This document shows positions 40,094 through 48,864 of a stretch of 64,000 nucleotides of DNA, in pieces. Below the pieces are notes generated by a model, which did not search any database, was not told the origin of the DNA, and saw only the letters and a list, made by a program, of their open reading frames with translations. Numbering within the stretch: the stretch's first letter is position 1; each line of letters begins with the position of its first letter. Source of the stretch: Fodinibius sediminis (GTDB lineage Bacteria; Bacteroidota; Rhodothermia; Balneolales; Balneolaceae); NCBI RefSeq assembly GCF_900182555.1, contig NZ_FXTH01000005.1:62001-126000 (forward strand). Direction: 5' to 3'. A program made the translations under genes and the position numbers.

Positions 40094-41581
40094 ATGGAAG
40101 GTTCTGTACGTGTACGATTCGCACCGTCACCCACCGGTCTGTTGCACATTGGTGGACTGCGCACGGCATTATATAACTATCTGTTTGCCAAAGGACATGA
40201 GGATGGGGTCTTTGTACTCCGGATTGAAGATACCGATCAGACCCGTTACGTAGAGGGGGCCGAGGAAGATATCATCAACTCCCTGGTTTGGACGGGCATG
40301 GACTTTGACGAGGGGCCCGGAAAGCCGGGCGGGGTGGGTCCCTATCGACAGAGCGAACGTAAGGATATCTATGAAGAATATGCGGAGCAGCTTGTAGAGC
40401 AGGGGCAGGCCTATTATGCCTTTGACACCCCGGAGGAGCTGAATGATATGCGCGAGCGTCTGAAAAAATCCGGCAATCCTTCTCCCAAGTACGATGCCAT
40501 TACCCGTATGTCGATGAAGAACAGTCTCACCCTTCCCCAGGAAGAGGTGGATCGCATGCTGAAGGACGGCGATGATTATGTGATTCGGCTGAAAGTGCCG
40601 CGGCGCGAGACCATCCGATTTGAGGATGAAATTCGGGGCTTTGTCTCTTTTGAAAGCAAAGGGCTTGACGACCAGGTGCTGCTGAAGTCGGACGGCATGC
40701 CGACCTATCACCTGGCTAATGTGGTGGATGACCACCTGATGGGAATCACCCATGTGATACGGGGCGAGGAATGGCTCAGCAGCGCTCCCAAACACATCCT
40801 GATGTATGAATATTTTAACTGGGAACCGCCCCGCATGGCCCACCTGCCGCTCATCATGTCGCCCAGCGGCGGTAAACTTTCCAAGCGCAAGGCTGAAAGT
40901 GAGGGTATTCCCATCAATACGCGGGATTATATCGACCAGAAGTTTGAACCCGAAGCGCTGGTCAATTTCCTGGCCTACCTCGGATGGAGCCCGGGCGACG
41001 ACAGTGAGGTCCACACAATGGATGAGCTTGTCGACCTGTTTTCGCTGGACCGCGTGAGCAAGGGCGGGGCGGTGTTCGACTACAAGAAGCTGATTTGGTA
41101 CAATGAACATTACCTGCGGGACAAACCGGCTGAGAAGCTGTGGCCGCGGGTCAGGGAGATCGCCGGCGAGCACGGTCTCGAGCCCGATGAAGAATATATG
41201 AAGCAGATTATCGAGCTGATGAAAGACCGGGTCAGCAAGATCGAGGATTTTGTGACCATGGGGCGCTTTTTCTTCGATGATCCGGAGGAATATGAGGAAA
41301 AAGCGGTTAAGAAGTGGAAAGACAACAGCGGGGAACTGCTGCAGGCCTATGTCGATAAAATTGATGAGCTCGACGAGGAGGACTTTGAGGCCAAGACCCT
41401 GAAGAATAAGATCAAGGAAGTTATCAAGGCCCATGATGTTGGCTTTGGTCCACTGATGATGCCACTTCGGGTGGCTGTTTCGGGTATGGGATATGGCCCC
41501 GACCTGACGCCCACAATCGAATTACTGGGCAAGGAGACAACCATTCGCCGCATCCACAGGGCCATCGAGAAGCTGGGTTGA
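40094..41581 (+). CDS. gltX: Glutamate--tRNA ligase
   Basis: Class Ib aminoacyl-tRNA synthetase that charges tRNA-Glu. The 495-residue protein has HIGH-type signature APSPTGLLHIGG, the DTDQTR-like RIEDTDQTRY, the KMSKS-type loop GGKLSKRKAE and a helical anticodon-binding C-terminal third. The ATG is preceded by an AT-rich leader (40016-40090). A strong terminator follows. Confidence 0.97.
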   Translation: MEGSVRVRFAPSPTGLLHIGGLRTALYNYLFAKGHEDGVFVLRIEDTDQTRYVEGAEEDIINSLVWTGMDFDEGPGKPGGVGPYRQSERKDIYEEYAEQLVEQGQAYYAFDTPEELNDMRERLKKSGNPSPKYDAITRMSMKNSLTLPQEEVDRMLKDGDDYVIRLKVPRRETIRFEDEIRGFVSFESKGLDDQVLLKSDGMPTYHLANVVDDHLMGITHVIRGEEWLSSAPKHILMYEYFNWEPPRMAHLPLIMSPSGGKLSKRKAESEGIPINTRDYIDQKFEPEALVNFLAYLGWSPGDDSEVHTMDELVDLFSLDRVSKGGAVFDYKKLIWYNEHYLRDKPAEKLWPRVREIAGEHGLEPDEEYMKQIIELMKDRVSKIEDFVTMGRFFFDDPEEYEEKAVKKWKDNSGELLQAYVDKIDELDEEDFEAKTLKNKIKEVIKAHDVGFGPLMMPLRVAVSGMGYGPDLTPTIELLGKETTIRRIHRAIEKLG

Positions 41582-41603
41582 TTGTGGAGTCTTGGTTTCA
41601 CAG

Positions 41604-41637
41604 AACCCAACAGGTTGCTTCAATCTGTTGGGTTTTT
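41604..41637 (+). terminator. Rho-independent terminator after gltX
   Basis: Arms AACCCAACAG and CTGTTGGGTT separated by an 11-base loop and followed by TTTTT, 23 bases after the gltX stop. Confidence 0.9.
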
Positions 41638-41740
41638 CTCTGTGATCGGGCGGATGCCAAAATATGGCAAATACGCATACAGATTGTATCTTCCTGCATA
41701 TCAAAATGACTAGCTCTAAACTAATGACGGAGGCGATTAA

Positions 41741-43453
41741 ATGAAGCGAAAGCTCCTCGCAATGGCAGCTGTTTGTAGCATTGTTTTTCTATTTGTTGGC
41801 GTAGGGTATGCATTTCCCGGGGAATCAGCCGGGGGGGCGGGAGTCACCGGATCCTGGCTCAGCATACTGCCTCCACTGGTGGCCATAGGCATAGCCTTGT
41901 TATTTCGGCAGGTTCTCTTTGCCTTGTTCCTGGGGATATGGTGTGGTGCCTTTTTGATCGGGGATCTCTCATTTTCCGGGGTCTTTACCAGCTTCTTCAC
42001 CACGCTCAGCGGCTATATTGTTCCGGCAACAGCCGATGTAAGCCATATGAGTATTATTGTTTTCACCTTGCTGATTGGCGGGATGGTGGGAATTATTACC
42101 GACAACGGAGGCACCCGGGGCGTAATTCAAAACATTACCCGGTATGTCAGGACCAAAGTGCATGGTCAGCTGGTGACGTCCCTGATGGGTTTTATTGTTT
42201 TTTTTGATGATTATGCCAATACCATGGTGGTCGGCAATACAATGCGGCCGTTGACGGATAAGCTTCGAATTTCTCGTGCCAAGCTGGCCTACCTGGTGGA
42301 TGCCACTGCTGCTCCTGTTGCCACTATAGCCCTTGTCAGTACCTGGATTGGGGCCATGGTGGGCTTCATAGCTGATGCTGAGGAGAAAATGCCCAAATTT
42401 AATGAATCAGCCTACGCCGTTTTTATCAACTCGCTGCCGTATAACTTTTATGCTTTTTTCACCATTTTCTTTGTGCTGCTGATTGCCTGGTCGGGGCGCG
42501 ATTTCGCAACGATGCTCAAGGCGCGCATCAAGCTCTATAAAGCCAAACACGATCCTACGCTGGACACCTACAACCTCTGGAAGGACAAAATTGAGGATGA
42601 TGAAAAGAAGAAGACCGTATCGCACTGGAGCAATGCGGCTGTTCCCATTGGCACGCTTATTCTGGGTACTGTCGCCGGTTTGCTTGTTACAGGAGAGGGA
42701 GGTACGGTCCAGTCTATTATCGAAACTGCAGACTCCTACAAAGCCTTGCTTTGGGGCTCGCTCCTTTCCATTGTTGTAGCCATAGTGATGACGCTCGCCA
42801 GGCGACTATTATCCGTTGATGAGCTGCTCGAGGGGATGATGGAGGGGATGCACACGATGTTCGACGGCCTGCTTATCCTGGTGATGGCGTGGGCCCTCAG
42901 CGCCATCACGGTTGAATTGGGCACCGCAGACTATCTGATGTCTGTCTTTGGAGATACACTTAACCCGTTCTGGCTGCCCGCCCTGGTCCTGGTACTGTCC
43001 GCACTGACATCTTTCGCTACAGGATCCAGCTGGGGTACAATGGGGATCCTGATGCCCCTGGTGGTCCCACTGGCCTGGGAAATAGGTAACAACAGCGGTT
43101 TGCCGTTTGAGATGACTCATGAAATCATCTATGCAAGTGTAAGTGCCGTTCTGGGGGGCTCGGTATGGGGTGATCACTGTTCTCCCATCTCCGATACGAC
43201 CATTCTGAGTTCTATTGCCACCCAGTGCGATCATGTGGAGCATGTAAATACGCAGCTGCCCTATGCGATGATTGTGGGCGGTATCAGTATCTCAGGCATG
43301 GCGGGCATACTTGTTTTTGGTATCCCCTGGTGGATAATCTATCCGCTGGGAATTGCAGTCATTGCAGGCATTATCTACAGGTTTGGCGAAGTCCCGGACC
43401 CGGAGGAGTACACACCGGAGGGGAAGGAGGCGGCAATGACATCGCTGGATTAA
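41741..43453 (+). CDS. Na+/H+ antiporter NhaC family protein
   Basis: A 570-residue polytopic membrane protein. After a signal-like hydrophobic N terminus ending near GYAFPGE, about eleven membrane segments follow. The family core includes FFDDYANTMVVGNTMRPLTD and GGSVWGDHCSPISDTTILSSIATQCDHVEHVNTQLPYA. NhaC-type carriers exchange Na+ for protons, but the family also holds malate/lactate and amino-acid exchangers, so the substrate is open. A good ribosome site (GGAGG) lies before the ATG at 41741. Confidence 0.9.
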   Translation: MKRKLLAMAAVCSIVFLFVGVGYAFPGESAGGAGVTGSWLSILPPLVAIGIALLFRQVLFALFLGIWCGAFLIGDLSFSGVFTSFFTTLSGYIVPATADVSHMSIIVFTLLIGGMVGIITDNGGTRGVIQNITRYVRTKVHGQLVTSLMGFIVFFDDYANTMVVGNTMRPLTDKLRISRAKLAYLVDATAAPVATIALVSTWIGAMVGFIADAEEKMPKFNESAYAVFINSLPYNFYAFFTIFFVLLIAWSGRDFATMLKARIKLYKAKHDPTLDTYNLWKDKIEDDEKKKTVSHWSNAAVPIGTLILGTVAGLLVTGEGGTVQSIIETADSYKALLWGSLLSIVVAIVMTLARRLLSVDELLEGMMEGMHTMFDGLLILVMAWALSAITVELGTADYLMSVFGDTLNPFWLPALVLVLSALTSFATGSSWGTMGILMPLVVPLAWEIGNNSGLPFEMTHEIIYASVSAVLGGSVWGDHCSPISDTTILSSIATQCDHVEHVNTQLPYAMIVGGISISGMAGILVFGIPWWIIYPLGIAVIAGIIYRFGEVPDPEEYTPEGKEAAMTSLD

Positions 43454-43497
43454 AAGAAAGAAATTAATGCGGGCAGCCGGCTGATCCAACCGCTTTC

Positions 43498-44274
43498 CTA
43501 AGGGGTCGGCAGAAGGGGAAATTCATAATGGTTTTCTTCGGTAATTTCCTGGGTTCCTGCTTTAAACCGGCGTTCCCTGAACGTCACTTGGTGGTTTTTA
43601 TCAATGAGCAACAGCGTTGAGCAGCGGGTGCCGTAATCCTCTCCTTTGATGAAAACGGGAGAAACCTTTTTTTCTATTTCTTGCGGGATGCCTGTATCCG
43701 GCAGCTGGCTGTCAGGGGCCTGGGCATCATCGTATAGAAGCTCAAACAGAGCTTCTTCAGAAAAGTACGGCTGCTTGAGAAGCTGTTCCAGGCGTTCCTT
43801 GGATCGGTTGACCTTTGGCCATGGCTTATCCAGCAGGTGATTGCTGAGACCGTAAATGCCGGATGACAGCTGACGAATTTCCTGCTGCTGGTTGGAGTAG
43901 TAATACAATTTTTCGGGCGTTCCTGCCAGGAGGTTGAAGCCCATGTACCGGTCGGCTTTCTGGTGGACATCACTGAGATAATCACCGGGTGGACGAGTCT
44001 TTTTCAGATAATCCAGGACCAGGTGACCACGGCTGGGCGGGTGTGCTTTTGAAATACCCGGATCCCTGAAATTTGTGACCGCGGAAAACCGCCCGGTGCG
44101 GCTGATGCCCATCCACGTACCGCCGGCCTCCAGATCTTTTCCGGCCAGGATATCATGGTGGTTGTCCCAGAATCGGGCAGCACGGGTTGGCCGCTGGTGG
44201 TGTTCATCGCGGTTGGCCGCAAGGACCAGCGGGTATTCGGGATGATGGTTATATGCAAATGCAATGAGACACAT
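43498..44274 (-). CDS. NRDE family protein (TANGO2-like)
   Basis: About 258 residues. The N-terminal NRDE motif is MCLIAFAYN...LVLAANRDEHHQRPT, with the invariant second-position cysteine typical of Ntn-like proteins, and the body has AGKDLEAGGTWMGISRTGRFSAVTNFRDP. In eukaryotes TANGO2 affects lipid and heme handling; the bacterial function is unknown. The ATG at 44274 is chosen because it gives the canonical MC start; an ATG six codons upstream would add a hydrophobic tag. Confidence 0.9.
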   Translation of the reverse strand: MCLIAFAYNHHPEYPLVLAANRDEHHQRPTRAARFWDNHHDILAGKDLEAGGTWMGISRTGRFSAVTNFRDPGISKAHPPSRGHLVLDYLKKTRPPGDYLSDVHQKADRYMGFNLLAGTPEKLYYYSNQQQEIRQLSSGIYGLSNHLLDKPWPKVNRSKERLEQLLKQPYFSEEALFELLYDDAQAPDSQLPDTGIPQEIEKKVSPVFIKGEDYGTRCSTLLLIDKNHQVTFRERRFKAGTQEITEENHYEFPLLPTP

Positions 44275-44419
44275 ACAGATAAAAATAATCATTCAAATTT
44301 AACGGGGCCACTAAGCTTTCATATTAACAATGATTGGTAAATATTAATTCTCAAAACATTTTCACATATTCTACGTGAAAGAGTAAAAATGAATACGTAA
44401 CCTTTTTAGTACTCTTTAG

Positions 44420-47065
44420 GTGAATATTACAGGCCGGGAATATATTCTGTTGGTGGTGGGGCTGCTTGCAGCAGTGTGTTTTTTTGTTATCTATCCTTCG
44501 CAGGATCCACGCAGTACGATTGAGCTTACCATGGATAAAAGTGAAATCCGGCAAAAAGCTGAACAAAAGCTGGACTCATTCGGTTATGCGGTTCAGCAGT
44601 TTGACAGCGATGTATCATTCGGAGTGCGCAGTGAGCTCCTGGATACCCTTCAAGAACGCATAGGGCGGCCGCAGTTGATCAATCAGTTGCGGGAAGGTAC
44701 GGTTCAAAATATATCGGCCTTTTACTGGGAGGTCACTTTTGATCCCATTACGGATAGCCAGCAGGACGGGACGCACAATGCTGGCAGCGATGAGCCGGAG
44801 GAGGGCCCCGGCCGCTTCGAAGAGGGCATCCAAATGCGTTTTGATATGAACGGGGATCTCCTGGAAATGCGTAATTCACAGGCTATCATGCCCCTGGCCA
44901 TGGTTCATCGGCCTGTGTTGTCCTCTCTTTTTGGTGATGAGCGGGAACAGGCGAAGGAGCAGCTTGCGATGCTGAGTGATTCGGTGATAAGCCGCCAGTT
45001 TCTGGTTGAGATGCGACCCCGCCGATCTGAAGCGTACAACCGGCAGGAAACCATGCTTTCACGGCTGGCAAGGAGTCTTGAACAGGAGCGGCCGTTTCGG
45101 CTCTATACCGGGGATATCGAGAATATGGCCTCCTATTATTTGTCCCGCACAGGATGGGAACCTTCTGTTTTGCAGGGGGATACCGTCAGGCTGGGCCGGA
45201 TTGGCAATATCAGTACGGCTACTATTCGCTACGATTGGACCAACCCTCAGCTGCGCCAGCAGCAGTCCATCAGTTTGCGGGTGACCGCTACCGGAGCACT
45301 GATTGACATGAATACCTCTTATCAACTCGGTTCGGAAGAAGGAGTTAATTTACAGGAAATCTGGCCCGTATTACGCAATGCCCTCATTTTCCTGTTTTGC
45401 CTGGGGGGCATCATTATTTTCTTTTTTCGAATTCGTGCCCGTGCCATCGATACCAAACCTGCACTGATGATTGCAATTCTGGGGGGGACTGCGGCTGCTG
45501 TAGCCATGCTGTTGTCGGTAATTCCCCAGGTTGATTTCTTTACGGATCCCAATAACTGGACCACCGCTATTGTGATCCTGATAGGGGTCGGAATCACGGG
45601 AGCAGCTGCTTCCCTGGCCTTCTTCGTATTCTCTGCCATCGGGGATTCTATTACCAGGCAGCATTGGCCGGAGAAATTGAATATCTACGATTATTTGAGG
45701 CAGGGGATGATTTTTAATAAACCCGTCGGTTATGCCATTATGCGGTCGGTGATCCTGGCCTTTATTATGGTGGGACTCTGGACCGTAATGCTGTGGCTGC
45801 TTCCCCATCTATATATCGACATATCTCAAGTCTTCCTGCATGAAAAAGCTGTATGGGCTCCGCTGTATCTGCTGTTGTACAACGGATGGGGTGCGTTGAG
45901 TGTGGTACTGGGGATCTTTTTGGTGCTGGGCGGACAGGCTTATGCACAGACCAAGAGCAAAATAACTGCTTCCCTGCTGATGATTTTTGCCTGTATTGTG
46001 GTAGCTCCGGTCGTGGGTTCGTACGGTCCGGTTACGCAAGAGCTTATCATGGCCTCAGCCATGGGACTGGCGCTGGTCTTTATCTACCTTGAGTGGGACG
46101 CCGTCACCGTGCTGCTGAGCTATTTTCTTTTCCTGGGACTTGTTCGTACCAGCGCGGGCTGGACGGTAGACGGCACATTGGATGGCTACGTATTTCTTTT
46201 CTATATGATGGTCATTGGGGGGCTGTTTTTATTTGGAATAGTTGCTGCACTGCAGGGCAGGGAGGAGCAGTCCCTCTCCCGGTTTGTGCCTGAGTACGTA
46301 GAGGAACTGGCTCAGGAAGAGCGAATAAAACAGGAGCTCCAGATTGCCCGGGAGGTACAGCAGTCTTTCCTGCCGGTTAAAACGCCCGAATTTGAATACC
46401 TAGAGCTGGCAGCCATATGTAAGCCCGCCTACGAAACGGGGGGCGACTATTATGATTTTATACAGCTGGATGATCACCGGGTAGCTGTGACAATAGGTGA
46501 TGTAAGCGGAAAAGGAATCCAGGCTGCCTTCTATATGACATTCATTAAAGGGATACTACATAGTTTATGCAGGGAGATTGAATCGCCGGCGGAGCTTCTC
46601 AAGAAAACCAATCGTCTTTTCTGTGATAATGCGGCCCGCGGTGTATTTATCTCATTGGTATATGGCATTATCGACCTGGAGAAACAGGAATTCTATTTTG
46701 CACGAGCCGGGCACAATCCCATCCTGCATGTCAATGCCGCTGCAGGAAGCATCAGGGAGCTGCAGCCGCGGGGACTGGGGATAGGGCTGACCACCGGCAA
46801 GCCGTTCGATGATAACATAGAGGAGATGAAGCTCCAGCTCGACAGGGATGACCTGCTGATTCTTTATACCGATGGCATTGTAGAAGCCCTGAATGAAAAT
46901 CATACCTTCTATGGAACCCACCGGTTTAATAACCTGCTGGGCAGGCAGGGCAATGCGTCCGCAGCAAATATATTAACAGCCATATCCGAAGATGTAAATG
47001 CTTATATTGGCAATGCCAAACAGCATGATGATATGACCATGGTGGTGATGAAACTGGTGAAGTGA
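44420..47065 (+). CDS. Membrane-bound SpoIIE-type PP2C phosphatase
   Basis: An 881-residue signalling protein with a GTG start. One N-terminal membrane segment (residues about 9-28) is followed by an extracytoplasmic region of roughly 280 residues, then several membrane helices (about 315-605) and a cytoplasmic PP2C/RsbU domain (about 640-881). Catalytic metal residues are seen in GGDYYDFIQL, IGDVSGKGIQAAFYM, LYTDGIVEAL and QHDDMTMVVM. A coiled-coil linker (ERIKQELQIAREVQQSFLP) joins the parts. Such proteins dephosphorylate anti-sigma-factor antagonists; the partner is not in the window. Confidence 0.92.
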   Translation: MNITGREYILLVVGLLAAVCFFVIYPSQDPRSTIELTMDKSEIRQKAEQKLDSFGYAVQQFDSDVSFGVRSELLDTLQERIGRPQLINQLREGTVQNISAFYWEVTFDPITDSQQDGTHNAGSDEPEEGPGRFEEGIQMRFDMNGDLLEMRNSQAIMPLAMVHRPVLSSLFGDEREQAKEQLAMLSDSVISRQFLVEMRPRRSEAYNRQETMLSRLARSLEQERPFRLYTGDIENMASYYLSRTGWEPSVLQGDTVRLGRIGNISTATIRYDWTNPQLRQQQSISLRVTATGALIDMNTSYQLGSEEGVNLQEIWPVLRNALIFLFCLGGIIIFFFRIRARAIDTKPALMIAILGGTAAAVAMLLSVIPQVDFFTDPNNWTTAIVILIGVGITGAAASLAFFVFSAIGDSITRQHWPEKLNIYDYLRQGMIFNKPVGYAIMRSVILAFIMVGLWTVMLWLLPHLYIDISQVFLHEKAVWAPLYLLLYNGWGALSVVLGIFLVLGGQAYAQTKSKITASLLMIFACIVVAPVVGSYGPVTQELIMASAMGLALVFIYLEWDAVTVLLSYFLFLGLVRTSAGWTVDGTLDGYVFLFYMMVIGGLFLFGIVAALQGREEQSLSRFVPEYVEELAQEERIKQELQIAREVQQSFLPVKTPEFEYLELAAICKPAYETGGDYYDFIQLDDHRVAVTIGDVSGKGIQAAFYMTFIKGILHSLCREIESPAELLKKTNRLFCDNAARGVFISLVYGIIDLEKQEFYFARAGHNPILHVNAAAGSIRELQPRGLGIGLTTGKPFDDNIEEMKLQLDRDDLLILYTDGIVEALNENHTFYGTHRFNNLLGRQGNASAANILTAISEDVNAYIGNAKQHDDMTMVVMKLVK

Positions 47066-47093
47066 ATAATGAAGACGAACTAATATAATTCCA

Positions 47094-47591
47094 ATGACGG
47101 TCCGCAGCGTTTATCTGTTCCTTGTTGTTTTTTTGTTCCACAGTCAGTTGGCGACGGCTCAGACGATCGACTGGATGAGCCTCGAAAAGGCACAGTCATT
47201 GGCTGCTGAATCCGGCAAAAAAGTACTGCTGTATTCCGAAGCACAGTGGTGCGGGTATTGCAAAAAGATGAACAAGGAGGTTTTTCCAGAGCAATCGGTA
47301 GTGGACAGCCTCCATAAATACTTCTACCCGGTGCGCATCGATATTGAATCAAAGGATGCAGTACTGTTTAATGATGAGCGCTTCACTGAACAGTCACTTG
47401 CCCGGGCTTTTCGGGCGATACGGACGCCTACTACAATATTCATTAATTCGGATGGTTCGCTCATAGGAACTCAGCCCGGTTTCCTGCCCGCTGAAATATT
47501 TGATAAACTACTGGCATATGTAGGTCGTGATTACCACCGGCGGCTCAGCTTTGAGGAATATCTGGGTAACCAGGGCATTACAATTGATTAA
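47094..47591 (+). CDS. Periplasmic thioredoxin-like protein
   Basis: A 165-residue secreted thioredoxin-fold protein. The signal peptide ends at about residue 22 (LATAQ), and the redox site is CGYC (Cys53, Cys56) in EAQWCGYCKKMN. Tail motifs TPTTIFINSDG and YEEYLG-like LSFEEYLG match the DUF953/thioredoxin-7 type. It is 28 bases after the phosphatase and similar in layout to the protein at 48334-48846. Confidence 0.9.
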   Translation: MTVRSVYLFLVVFLFHSQLATAQTIDWMSLEKAQSLAAESGKKVLLYSEAQWCGYCKKMNKEVFPEQSVVDSLHKYFYPVRIDIESKDAVLFNDERFTEQSLARAFRAIRTPTTIFINSDGSLIGTQPGFLPAEIFDKLLAYVGRDYHRRLSFEEYLGNQGITID

Positions 47592-47667
47592 GATATTTTT
47601 ACTGTAATCGGCTTTTGATATTAATATATTGGCAGAGATATTGAATTAGCGATTATTAACCCCAGTT

Positions 47668-48324
47668 ATGGTACTAAGCCAAGCAATAGAAGATTACCTG
47701 AAAACGATTTATACTCTTCAGTCTGAGGGAGACCGAGCTTCTACGACCCAAATTGCCAAATCTCTGGAGGTTTCCTCTGCCTCGGCGACCAATATGATCA
47801 AGCGTCTGGCCAAAATGGGGCTGGTCGATTATAAGTCGTACAAAGGATCCCGCCTCACCACATCGGGTCGCAAGATTGCCCTTGAGATTATACGCCATCA
47901 TCGCCTGTTGGAGCTGTACCTGCTGGAAGTCATGGGCTATTCGTGGGATGAAGTGCATGATGAGGCCGAAAAGCTGGAGCATCATATTTCAGAGCGTTTT
48001 GAAGATAAGATTGCAAAGCTCCTGGATGACCCGACCCACGATCCACACGGCGATCCGATTCCGACCAAAGAGGGACTGATGCCTGAGATGGATTCGCAGC
48101 CCCTTATTAATGCCGAGGTCAATCAGCAATACATTGTCAGCCGCGTAAAAGATCAGGATCCGGAAGTACTGCGGTATCTCGAGGAGATCGGGCTGCTGCC
48201 GGGGGTTAAGATAACAATCAAGGAGAAGGGGCCTTTCAAGGGACCGATAACGCTGTTGGTCGAAAGTGATCAGCAGGTCGTCGGAAACGAGGTAGCCTGC
48301 AGTATATTTGTTGCAGAGCTGTAG
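47668..48324 (+). CDS. DtxR/MntR-family metal-dependent transcriptional regulator
   Basis: A 218-residue regulator with an N-terminal winged helix (STTQIAKSLEVSSASATNMIKRLAKMGLV; YKGSRLTTSGRKIAL), a metal-binding/dimerisation domain (HHRLLELYLLEVMGYSWDEVHDEAEKLEHHISERFEDKI, with the expected Glu/His ligands) and a C-terminal SH3-like FeoA domain. It would repress uptake genes when Fe2+ or Mn2+ is abundant. Two palindromes matching DtxR-type boxes occur upstream of the TonB receptor gene at 51115-51170, making it the likely target. Convergent with the second thioredoxin gene. Confidence 0.93.
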   Translation: MVLSQAIEDYLKTIYTLQSEGDRASTTQIAKSLEVSSASATNMIKRLAKMGLVDYKSYKGSRLTTSGRKIALEIIRHHRLLELYLLEVMGYSWDEVHDEAEKLEHHISERFEDKIAKLLDDPTHDPHGDPIPTKEGLMPEMDSQPLINAEVNQQYIVSRVKDQDPEVLRYLEEIGLLPGVKITIKEKGPFKGPITLLVESDQQVVGNEVACSIFVAEL

Positions 48325-48333
48325 GAAGGGGAG

Positions 48334-48846
48334 CTAAAAGCCGTTCTTTTTTTGAAAGGCTTCAAACGACTGGTGGTGATAAGCCTCGGTTGCGATATAC
48401 GTTAACAGGGGCTTGAGTGTTTTTTTATCCACGAATCCTGTTATATGGAGCAGATAATCCCCTCGAGCGTTAAGAAACACCAGGGTGGGCACTTGTTGTG
48501 CTCCGAATTTTTGAGCCAGCCTAAGAGAGGTGATCTTTTGTCCCCGGTAGTGGTGTTCGGCTTCCCGGTTGTCACGATTGATGCGTGTTAGAACGAACTG
48601 ACCAGACAATTCAACAGTCAGCGCCGGATATACTTCATTTTTCAATTTATGGCACCAGCCGCACCAGGGAGCCCAGACATCCACAAGTACGGGGCGGTTG
48701 CTGCTGTCGGCTCTGGCAAGCGCTTCCTCAAAAGGGAGCCATGTCAGTGATTGAGCATGACCGGCGGATGGCTGTATCGAAAGCAGGAGCAGTACAACCA
48801 GGCTGCCGGGGAGCATTGTTTTAGCATTGTTCATGAAGGGAAGCAT
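48334..48846 (-). CDS. Periplasmic thioredoxin-like protein, partner of TonB receptor
   Basis: A 170-residue thioredoxin-fold protein with a signal peptide (SIQPSAGHAQ) and active site CGWC in APWCGWCHKLKNEVYP (Cys62, Cys65). It is 18 bases downstream of the TonB receptor on the same strand, so the two are probably one transcript. The receptor itself contains an NCGVCGTN cysteine pair that could be a substrate; this is inference. A second start at Met5 is possible. Confidence 0.88.
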   Translation of the reverse strand: MLPFMNNAKTMLPGSLVVLLLLSIQPSAGHAQSLTWLPFEEALARADSSNRPVLVDVWAPWCGWCHKLKNEVYPALTVELSGQFVLTRINRDNREAEHHYRGQKITSLRLAQKFGAQQVPTLVFLNARGDYLLHITGFVDKKTLKPLLTYIATEAYHHQSFEAFQKKNGF

Positions 48847-48864
48847 AATTTGGTGACCCGGACG

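Noticed and set aside
40169-41434. 421-codon minus-strand frame inside gltX
   Set aside because: Codon-bias shadow of gltX; the translation has no family motifs.
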